Source of the DNA: an uncultured Bacteroidales bacterium
Lineage (GTDB): Bacteria; Bacteroidota; Bacteroidia; Bacteroidales; UBA932
NCBI GenBank assembly: GCA_900318355.1
Contig: ONKE01000043.1
Coordinates: 1 to 44,674, forward strand
DNA: 44,674 nucleotides
Direction: 5' to 3'
Both the position numbers and the translations under genes were made by a program. The notes under the pieces are model-generated. The model ran no database searches, was not told the DNA's origin, and worked only from the letters and a program-made list of their open reading frames with translations. This document shows, piece by piece, positions 1 to 8,800 of the stretch (positions are counted from its first letter, which is position 1; each line of letters begins with the position of its first letter).

Positions 1-167
1 ACTGTCTCTCTAAAGAAATCAACGCTCTCGTTTCTATTGTTTCGGTACTTGCTTCTTGTACTTCCTTCAGCCTTTTCAATGATCTCTCTTGCTACACCCG
101 AGGGTGTAAAAATTCCCGCTTGTCAGCGTAAGCCCCCTTTCGGAGACCCCGTTTCTTTCAAGCGGGA
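1..167 (-). other. Structured leader of a leftward transcript, probably a pre-rRNA leader
   Basis: There is no convincing gene here. Reading leftward, a 9-bp perfect inverted repeat TCCCGCTTG/CAAGCGGGA (159-167 with 114-122) encloses 36 nt and is followed by AATTTTT. A second hairpin lies at 93-108. The predicted transcription start (about 164-167) falls at the base of the first stem, so the RNA 5' end would be paired. The purine-rich remainder, with repeated short AAG/ACAAG runs, resembles Bacteroidales pre-16S leaders as I remember them. The rRNA itself is not in the window. Confidence 0.45.
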
Positions 168-170
168 TTG

Positions 171-202
171 CAAAGGTAAACACTTTTTTTAACTCTGCAA
201 AA
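171..202 (-). promoter_or_regulatory. Strong leftward promoter, Bacteroidota type (possible rRNA operon promoter)
   Basis: On the minus strand a -7 box TACCTTTG (171-178) lies exactly 19 nt from a -33 element TTTTG (198-202), which matches the Bacteroidota sigma consensus TTTG-N19-TAnnTTTG. It is the best-formed promoter in the window. The DNA upstream (203-235) is very AT-rich, like an UP element. No gene starts within the 160 bp left to the window edge, so the transcript has a long non-coding leader. This suits an rRNA operon beginning outside the window (inference). Confidence 0.7.
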
Positions 203-224
203 CTTTTTGAGAAAAATTTGCAGA
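194..224. repeat. Inverted repeat overlapping the -33 element
   Basis: TCTGCAAA (194-201) and TTTGCAGA (217-224) are perfect reverse complements. The inner sequence adds AAAAA/TTTTT pairing around a short loop. It lies between the end of the GH2 lipoprotein gene and the leftward promoter and covers the -33 element. It could act as a terminator-like hairpin for the GH2 transcript or as an operator on the promoter. No long U-tract follows it. Confidence 0.4.
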
Positions 225-235
225 AAATTTTACCT

Positions 236-2095
236 CTAGAGTGCGTCTACTGCCCGTTTATTGATTGCGCTGAGACGTTCCTCGTTCATTTTAACCACTT
301 TACGGTCGTAGGTCATCAAACCGTTGACTTCGCCCTCGACATCGGTCGTCTGGGTGTAGACGGCGGCGGATACGCCTTCGGCGATCGCAGGTATGAGCTC
401 TTCGATGTATTTTTCATACTGATTCAGCACAGCATCACCGTCGGCATACTTGACGTAGCCCCAGTTTTTCTCTGTCTGCCACAGGTGACCTTCCACCGGC
501 CAGCCGATGCCGCCGAACTCGCCGATGACATCGATGAGCCGCCCCTCGCTGCTGAAACGCATCTTGGGATTGGGATAGCTGTGGACGTCGAGGATGTCGC
601 CGACAAGATATGAGTTGCCGCCGGAAGCGGAGTTGATAAGACGGGTCGGATCAAGCGAACGGGTGAAGTCGACGGCCTTGGCGGTCTCGAACTGCGCCCA
701 TGCCTCGTTGAAGGGCACCCATGCCACGATGCAGGGGAATTTCTTGAGCTGATTGATGATCTCGCCCCATTCCTTATAATATATAGCTTTCTCCTCGTCG
801 GAGAGAGGCTGGTCGATCTCCTCGTCGGCCCAGCGGCCCTGAATCCAGTTGTAGCCTACGTTGTCGGCCATGCAAGGCATATCCTGCCATACGCAGATAC
901 CGATCTGGTCGCAATAGTAGTACCAGCGTGAGGGCTCCACCTTCACGTGTTTGCGGATCATGTTGTAGCCGAGGGCCTTGGTCTTTTCGATGTCGAACTT
1001 CAGGGCCTCGTCGGTAGGGGCAGTGTAGAGGCCGTCGGGCCACCAGCCCTGGTCGAGCGGGCCGAACTGGAAAACAGGCTTTCCGTTCAAACCCATCCTG
1101 CGGAAGCCCTTGTCGTCGAGGACTACGGAAGACTGGCGAAGGGCCGTGTAGCCTTTAACGCGGTCGAGGACCTTGTCTCCCTGCTTGAGAGATATCTCCA
1201 GGGCATAGAGGTAAGGCTCGTCGGGCGTCCACAGCTTCGGCTCGGCGATGGCGATGCGCACAGGCTCTCCGGGATTGACGGCGGCAAAACCGACTGTCTT
1301 GCCCTTGGAGCGGCCTTCGGTGGAATAGCCAACTCCGCCCTCGCGGACATAGATTTCAACTTTGGCACCTTCGGCATCGCCGCAAACCGGAACGGTCACC
1401 TCGAGCGAACTGCCCGGGACATCGGCCACGGCAAGATAGTCGGAGATATGGGCGGGAGCCACGGGCTCAAGCCATACGCTCTGCCAGATGCCGGAAACGG
1501 AGGTGTACCATATGCCCTGAGGATTGTTGACCTGCTTTCCGCGAGGCTGGACCTTCTTGTCGGTGGCGTCTATGACCTTGACGCGGAGATTCTGGGGGCC
1601 CTTGCCAGTAAGAAGGTCGGTGATGTCGAAGGAGAAAGCGGTGTAGCCACCGGTGTGGGTACCGGCGAGACGGTCGTTGACATAGACCTCGGCAGACCAG
1701 TCGACAGCGTCGAAGTTAAGGCATACGCGCTCTTTCCAGGAACGCGGAACCGTAAATGTGGTATTGTACCACAGGGCTTCTTCCGATGTCAGGGCATGGC
1801 CGACACCCGACAGGGCCGACTCCACGCAGAACGGAACGAGAATCTGTCCGTCCCACTGAGCGGGCACGAGCGCGTCCTTGGGAGTCACCGCATAGTCCCA
1901 AAGGCCATTGAGCGACTGCCATTTTTCGCGGACCATCTGCGGACGCGGATATTCCGGACGGGCATTTGTCGGGGAAACCTGCTCCGCCCACTTGGTCATA
2001 ATCTTGTCGCCGGCAGGAGCCCACGACGTCTGGGGTGCCTGGTTGCAGGAGAATGCCGCCAGCACCGATAGTAGAAGAGTCACAGATTTTTTCAT
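236..2095 (-). CDS. Exported glycoside hydrolase family 2 lipoprotein
   Basis: A 619-residue GH2 enzyme of the beta-galactosidase/beta-glucuronidase/beta-mannosidase clan. The N-terminus is a lipoprotein signal with cysteine C17 after LAAFS, so the protein should be anchored to an envelope membrane. The order is a jelly-roll sugar-binding domain (about 50-215), an immunoglobulin-like domain (about 220-330) and a TIM barrel (about 340-610). The acid/base glutamate is E464 in FNEAW and the nucleophile is E526 in GEFGG. It is shorter than LacZ and lacks the C-terminal beta-sandwich, so it belongs to the compact GH2 type. The sugar cannot be fixed from sequence. No susC/susD pair or regulator lies nearby. 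It follows groEL after a terminator, and a weak -7 box lies at 2116-2123. Confidence 0.9.
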   Translation of the reverse strand: MKKSVTLLLSVLAAFSCNQAPQTSWAPAGDKIMTKWAEQVSPTNARPEYPRPQMVREKWQSLNGLWDYAVTPKDALVPAQWDGQILVPFCVESALSGVGHALTSEEALWYNTTFTVPRSWKERVCLNFDAVDWSAEVYVNDRLAGTHTGGYTAFSFDITDLLTGKGPQNLRVKVIDATDKKVQPRGKQVNNPQGIWYTSVSGIWQSVWLEPVAPAHISDYLAVADVPGSSLEVTVPVCGDAEGAKVEIYVREGGVGYSTEGRSKGKTVGFAAVNPGEPVRIAIAEPKLWTPDEPYLYALEISLKQGDKVLDRVKGYTALRQSSVVLDDKGFRRMGLNGKPVFQFGPLDQGWWPDGLYTAPTDEALKFDIEKTKALGYNMIRKHVKVEPSRWYYYCDQIGICVWQDMPCMADNVGYNWIQGRWADEEIDQPLSDEEKAIYYKEWGEIINQLKKFPCIVAWVPFNEAWAQFETAKAVDFTRSLDPTRLINSASGGNSYLVGDILDVHSYPNPKMRFSSEGRLIDVIGEFGGIGWPVEGHLWQTEKNWGYVKYADGDAVLNQYEKYIEELIPAIAEGVSAAVYTQTTDVEGEVNGLMTYDRKVVKMNEERLSAINKRAVDAL

Positions 2096-2107
2096 GCGTA
2101 AAAGAAT

Positions 2108-2160
2108 TACTTTCGCAAAAATAATAAATTCCCCGCAGAAGAGAAAATTCCTCTGCGGGG
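2108..2160 (-). terminator. Intrinsic terminator of groES-groEL
   Basis: A perfect 9-bp GC-rich stem CCCCGCAGA/TCTGCGGGG (2131-2139 with 2152-2160) is followed on the minus strand by an AT-rich stretch rich in T. It lies 24 nt past the groEL stop codon and separates groEL from the GH2 gene. Confidence 0.8.
2116..2123 (-). promoter_or_regulatory. Candidate -7 box for the GH2 lipoprotein gene
   Basis: The minus strand reads TATTTTTG, fitting TAnnTTTG, about 20 nt before the ATG at 2095. No -33 TTG is visible because the expected position falls inside the groEL terminator hairpin. This is weak evidence. Confidence 0.35.
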
Positions 2161-2183
2161 AAGATGGTTTTCCGGATGACGGA

Positions 2184-3809
<1,626 letters not shown>

Positions 3810-3818
3810 TCAGTGTAA

Positions 3819-4085
3819 TTATAGGATTGCCAGGATATCGGACTGGCGTACTATCAGAAGCTTCTTGTCGTCAACGGTGACTTCCGTACCGGAATATTTG
3901 CCATAAAGGACCTGGTCTCCGACCTTTACCTCCATGGGCTCGTCCTTTTTGCCGGGGCCTGCCGCAATGACAACTCCCTGCTGAGGTTTCTCTTTTGCGG
4001 TATCGGGAATATAGAGACCCGATGCGGTCTTCGTTTCGGCCTCCTTGGGCTCGATGAGGACTCTGTCTGCAAGTGGTTTGATCAT
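3819..4085 (-). CDS. groES: Co-chaperonin GroES (Hsp10)
   Basis: An 88-residue co-chaperonin, slightly shorter than the E. coli protein (97). It opens with [12 protein letters not shown], carries the mobile GroEL-binding loop (about 16-32, with TASGLYIPD) and ends in the conserved strand DILAIL. As the heptameric lid of GroEL it caps the folding chamber. It is the first gene of the groES-groEL pair and has a candidate promoter just upstream. Confidence 0.99.
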   Translation of the reverse strand: MIKPLADRVLIEPKEAETKTASGLYIPDTAKEKPQQGVVIAAGPGKKDEPMEVKVGDQVLYGKYSGTEVTVDDKKLLIVRQSDILAIL

Positions 4086-4126
4086 GATTTATGAATTTTT
4101 GGTTGTTATCTTTCCGCCCCGAAGGG

Positions 4127-4155
4127 CAAATATGGAAAATCAACAGCCGTGCCAA
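4127..4155 (-). promoter_or_regulatory. Candidate groES-groEL promoter
   Basis: On the minus strand CATATTTG (4127-4134) is one mismatch from TAnnTTTG, and a TTG (4153-4155) lies 18 nt upstream, close to the preferred -33 spacing. The transcript would have a leader of about 40 nt. The region was checked for a CIRCE repeat (TTAGCACTC-N9-GAGTGCTAA), and none is present. Confidence 0.45.
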
Positions 4156-4197
4156 TCCGCCGGACTGACAAATTGTCACTCCGGACACGGACGCCCA

Positions 4198-4228
4198 CAA
4201 AAAAACTCCGCCGCAAGCGACGGAGTTC
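4198..4228 (-). terminator. Intrinsic terminator of the Omp85-type gene
   Basis: Reading leftward, a hairpin with arms AACTCCG and CGGAGTT (stem about 4204-4227) is followed by a run of seven T. This is a textbook Rho-independent terminator about 20 nt after the stop codon of the outer-membrane protein gene. Confidence 0.9.
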
Positions 4229-4245
4229 ATTAGATGAGCTGACAC

Positions 4246-5718
4246 CTAGAACTGGTAGTTCATGCCGATGCCGATCCACGGATCGGCCGCCATGTTCGGG
4301 CCGTAGAAGCAGTGGGCGAACTCGGCCGAGACGATGAAGTTCTGGTTCATCGCGATCTTCAGGCCGATACCGCCGCTGTAAACGATCTTGTGGAGGTTGC
4401 TGGCGTCATAGATGGTGCCGTCGTATTCGGCGGAATGGGCTTTCTCAAAGCGGTCAAGGGTCTTGGCGCGCTTGGGATCCGCCTTCAGGTAATCGATGTA
4501 CTTGGAGTAATCGAAGGAGACCAGGCCGGGATCCTTGACGATGCCCTGCATGATATCCGTGCGGTAGCCCTTGGTGATGATACCGGCGTCGAAGAACGGG
4601 TTCAGGGCGATGTAGAAGTACTGGCGGAAGAGCTTGAAGTTCACCAGTTTCACGCGAAGTTCAGTATTCACCCACGCGAAGCCCTCGGAGAGGATGCGGT
4701 TCTCACGCAGACCGCGGATGGTGTTGCTGGAGCCGAAGCCCTCGGAGATCATGTTGCGCTGGACCAGCAGCGGAACATTCTGGATCATATAGAACGGGGT
4801 CTCGCCGAGGAGGGTCTGCTGCCAGGCCAGACGGTAGGCGAAGACCGGGTCGCCGGCGGGAATGTGGATCGGGATGTCGATGTAGTGGCGGAAATAGACG
4901 CAGGCCTTCAGGTACTGGTGCTGCAGGACGTTGCCGTTCAGATAGGCCTCCGCCCAGATGCCCCGGTTCGGCGCGGCCTCGATGTCGCGGGTGTCGAACA
5001 CGACGCCGGCATTCATTTCCAGGGCCAGGCCGCCGTTCTTCTCGGCCTCAGTGATGGCGCCGAGGGCGATGTAGCGGTTGTAGAGCGTCAGATTCGTGTT
5101 GTAGTACTCCTTGTTTCCGTCGGCGCCCTTGACGCCGTTGTCGCGCATGTCACCCATCGTCCAGCGCCAGAAGTTGACGCCGGCGGCCCAGTTCAGGTGG
5201 TCCGTGATGCGGCCCTGGACATTGGCGAGGATGCGGAGCATGTCGCGGCGCATGCCGTAGTAGTTCAGGTGGTTGCCGGCACCGGTGTTGCGGTTGGACC
5301 ACAGGTCATAGTCCTGGATGGCGGCCGGACCGTTGAAGCCCCAGAACGTGTAGAGCGGGTCGTTCATATAGGTCACGGAAGCATTCAGACGCATGTTGGG
5401 AATCAGGTACTTGGAGTCATACGCCAGGTAGAAGCGCATGCGGTGGCTGTGGGTGAAATAGGAGGCTTCCCAGCTGATCTTGTGGAGCGGGTCCGGATAG
5501 GTGGAACCGTCACCATAATAATAGACATCGCCGAAGGCGCCGGCCTGGAAGCCGTTGTCCGTCGACCATGTCGCGGTCGGAAGGAGACCGAAGGTCCAGC
5601 CCTTCTTGACTTCTTTTTCTTTTTCCTGGGGTTCCTGAGCGTCGTTTTCCTGGGCGCTGAGCATCAGCATGGACGCTCCGGCGAGGAAAACAAAGAAAGA
5701 TGTAACGAATTTTTTCAT
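4246..5718 (-). CDS. Outer-membrane beta-barrel protein, Omp85/surface-antigen type without POTRA domains
   Basis: A 490-residue exported protein. It has a Sec signal peptide (1-22, cleaved after LSA), then a short charged linker rich in Glu and Lys (24-40), then alternating aromatic beta-strands and a C-terminal phenylalanine (NYQF), as in outer-membrane barrels. The segment SNTIRGLRENR (about 330-340) resembles the RG(F/L) motif of strand L6 in the Omp85/D15 surface-antigen family. There is no room for POTRA repeats, so it is not BamA itself. Its likely role is an outer-membrane pore or assembly-related barrel, but no substrate can be named. It is monocistronic, with its own promoter and terminator. 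Confidence 0.8.
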   Translation of the reverse strand: MKKFVTSFFVFLAGASMLMLSAQENDAQEPQEKEKEVKKGWTFGLLPTATWSTDNGFQAGAFGDVYYYGDGSTYPDPLHKISWEASYFTHSHRMRFYLAYDSKYLIPNMRLNASVTYMNDPLYTFWGFNGPAAIQDYDLWSNRNTGAGNHLNYYGMRRDMLRILANVQGRITDHLNWAAGVNFWRWTMGDMRDNGVKGADGNKEYYNTNLTLYNRYIALGAITEAEKNGGLALEMNAGVVFDTRDIEAAPNRGIWAEAYLNGNVLQHQYLKACVYFRHYIDIPIHIPAGDPVFAYRLAWQQTLLGETPFYMIQNVPLLVQRNMISEGFGSSNTIRGLRENRILSEGFAWVNTELRVKLVNFKLFRQYFYIALNPFFDAGIITKGYRTDIMQGIVKDPGLVSFDYSKYIDYLKADPKRAKTLDRFEKAHSAEYDGTIYDASNLHKIVYSGGIGLKIAMNQNFIVSAEFAHCFYGPNMAADPWIGIGMNYQF

Positions 5719-5752
5719 ATGGGTTATTACAATAGTGTTAAAAGTTGGCCTG

Positions 5753-5760
5753 CAAAGATA
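5753..5760 (-). promoter_or_regulatory. -7 box for the Omp85-type gene
   Basis: TATCTTTG on the minus strand, 34 nt before the ATG at 5718, fits the Bacteroidota -7 consensus. The DNA upstream is AT-rich, but no TTG sits at the expected -33 spacing. Confidence 0.6.
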
Positions 5761-5834
5761 ACAAATCTTTACATATTTTTAAGTATTTCTTGTGAAATCT
5801 CTCTTCCGGGCGCGGGATTCCGGGATAAAATGAT

Positions 5835-5842
5835 TAACTTTG
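5835..5842 (+). promoter_or_regulatory. -7 box for the A2M-pbpC operon
   Basis: TAACTTTG lies 24 nt upstream of the A2M start codon and matches TAnnTTTG. It is divergent from the Omp85 gene promoter about 75 bp away. No clear -33 TTG is present. Confidence 0.6.
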
Positions 5843-5866
5843 GCCTTAGTATAAACACGGCGTTTT

Positions 5867-8800
5867 ATGAAATTTTCCCGTTTACTTCGCGGCTTTCTCC
5901 TTGCCGCCCTCCTTATCCAACTGACCTCCTGCGGTTCCCGTGCCGTGCAGACGCCCGGCACCGAGTTCGCAACCTATGTCAAAGCCTTTACAGGCGGTCG
6001 CATCAGCGACGGCAGCGCCATCCAGGTCCGCCTCGGCGTCATGCCCGACCAGAGCGTCGACCCCACATCCCTGTTCAGTTTCAGCCCGTCGCTTAAGGGT
6101 TCGGCCCGCTACAGCGGCAGCGACATCGTGGAATTCGTTCCAGAAGCCGGAGCCTTGAAACCCGGACAGACCTACAAATGCTCCTTCGACCTGGGCAAGG
6201 CCCTCGGCCTGAAGGAAAAGGAATTGCAGAAATTCCCCTTCGGATTCCAGATCGCCCAGAAAGAGGCCTCAATCGAATCTGACGGCGTCTACTTCAACAG
6301 GGACGAACCCCTCAACGCCTACGTCAGCGGCTACATCCGCAGCAGCGAGCATCTTGGCGAAGAGCAGGTCCGGGAAATGTTTTCCGCTCCCAAAGACGTC
6401 GAAGAGCCCTATTTCGAACTCACCGAGGTGGATGCATCCACATGGGCCTTCGCAACCGGTCCCTATACCCGCCAGGCCAAAGACCGCACGGTCAAAGTCG
6501 CGCTCAAGGATGCAGGCACCGGTTTCAAGACCAGCGGAGATGTCGCATTCAACATTCCCGGCACCGAGAGCCCGTTTGAGGTGACGGAAGCCATCCTCAC
6601 CCCGGGCAAGAGCCCCAACGTCACAGTCTACTTCACCCAGCCGCTGGAAAACATGAACCTCTCCGGCATCTTCTCCCTCTACGGCGGAGGACGCTACAAC
6701 ATCTCCCTGGGTTCCAACTTCATCCGCGCAGATTTCGAGCGCCTCTCCGACGAGGGCGTCACCGTTGAAATCGGCGAGGGCCTCAAGCAGCGCGGCGGCC
6801 AGCGGTTCGGCAAGACCTTCTCCCGCAAGTTCGAAGCCGGCGAGGCGGTCCCTGCCGTCGAGTTCCCCTTCGAGGGCAACATTCTCCCCGACACCAAGGA
6901 CGTCGTAATCCCCTTCCGCGCCGTCAACCTGAGCGCGGTCGACCTCCGCATCATCAAGATCTACGAAGACAATGTCCTCAGCTTCCTGCAGGACAACACT
7001 CTCAGCGGACAGAGCGACCTGCGCCGTTCCGGCCGTCTGGTCTACAGCAAGCAGATCCGCCTGGACGATGATCCCGAGCGCGACCTCCACCGCTGGAACG
7101 ACTATTCCGTCAACCTCTCCGGCCTCTTCCGCAAGGAACCCGGCGCAATCTACCGCATCCGTATCGCCTTCTGCAAGGAATACTCCCTCTATGGAAAGCA
7201 GTTCGCCTCCGCGTCCAACGGTCTGGTAGAGCTGGCATCCTCCGGCCTGACCGCCGAAGACGAAGCAGTCTGGGACACCCCAGACCCGTGGTACTACGAC
7301 AATTTCGCCAACTGGGACGAATATGAATGGCAAGACCGTGACAACCCTCTCACGCCCTCATTCTACATGGACGCCGACAGGTTCCCGGTTGTCAACCTCC
7401 TGGCCTCCGACCTTGGCGTAATCGCAAAATATGCCGACGGCGACCAGATCTGGACCGCCGTCACCGACCTCAACACAGCCGCCCCCGCCAAGGGTGCCGA
7501 CATCCAGGTCTACAACTACCAGCTGCGCCAGATCGGCAAGGCCAAGACCGACGGCGAAGGCCTCGCCGAGATACCGGTAAGCGGACGTCCTTTCGCCGTT
7601 GTGGCCCGCAAAGGCAACTCCACGAGCTATCTTAAGGTACAGGACGGCCTCGAAAAGTCGCTGAGCCGCTTCGACGTAGGCGGACGCCGTCTGGAGAAGG
7701 GTCTGAAAGCCTTCATCTACGGCGAGCGCGGCGTTTGGCGCCCGGGCGACACCCTCCATGTAACCGCAATCCTCCAGGACAAGGGCGAGCGTCTTCCCGA
7801 CAATCACCCGGCCGCCCTTGAAATCTACACCCCGCAGGGACAGTTCTACGGGAAGCAGGTTTGTGGCAGCAGCACCGACGGATTCTACACCTTCAACGTC
7901 GTCACCAAGTCCGACGACCCGACCGGCGTATGGAACGCCTACCTCAAGGTTGGCGGCGCCTCATTCCACAAGTCGCTCCGCATCGAGACAGTCAAGCCCA
8001 ACCGCCTGAAGATCGACCTGCAGCTTGGCGACAAGGTGCTCCGCGCCGGCAACCGCACGCGCATCGACCTGGGAGCCAAGTGGCTTACCGGTCCGGCAGC
8101 GGCGGGGCTCGGAGCCAAGGCAGTCCTCAACCTTGGCCGCGGCACGACCCGTATCCCCGGCTTTGAAAAATACACTTTCAACAACCCTACGGCCACATTC
8201 TCAGGCAGCGAGACCAAGATAGTCGACACCCGTCTCGACGGCAACGGCAGCAGTTCCACCTCGGTCCTCCTGCCTTCTGCTTCCGATGCTCCCGGAATGC
8301 TCTCAGCCACCCTCGTGACCACAGTCGAAGAGCCGGGAGGCGACGTCAGCTTCACCACTACGACCGTTCCCTTCTCCCCCTTCAGCGCATATGTCGGCAT
8401 CCAGTCGCCCGCAGAGCAGGACAAGGACCTTGAAACCGACAAGGCCAACGTCTTCCGCATCGCAGTCGTCGACCCTGACGGCAACCGCGTCTCCGGCCAC
8501 AATCTTGAATACCGCATCTACAAGCTCAGCTGGAGCTGGTGGTGGGAGAGCCGTGCGGAAGAGCTCGCATCATACGTCAACTCCTCCGACGCACAGATCT
8601 GCGCCTCCGGCAAGCTGGTGTCCGCCGCTTCCGACAACACGGTATCCTTCCAGGTCGACTATCCCGAATGGGGACGCTACCTGCTGCTGGTCAAAGACCG
8701 CACGGGCGGCCACGTCAGCGGCCAGACCTTCGTGGTTGACTGGCCCGCCTACAGGGGCCGTGCCGACCGCCGCGACCCGTCCGCGCTGACCATGCTCACA

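Noticed and set aside
1-192. Plus-strand frame open from the window edge to a stop near 192
   Set aside because: The translation is low-quality, with no family resemblance, and the region is better explained by a leftward promoter and structured leader.
947-2071. Long plus-strand frame antisense to the GH2 lipoprotein gene
   Set aside because: It mirrors the codon bias of the GC-rich real gene. The composition is unnatural and no domain is recognisable.
4312-6096. 594-codon plus-strand frame across the Omp85-type gene
   Set aside because: It is antisense to a clear signal-peptide-bearing barrel gene and runs through the promoter region into A2M out of frame.
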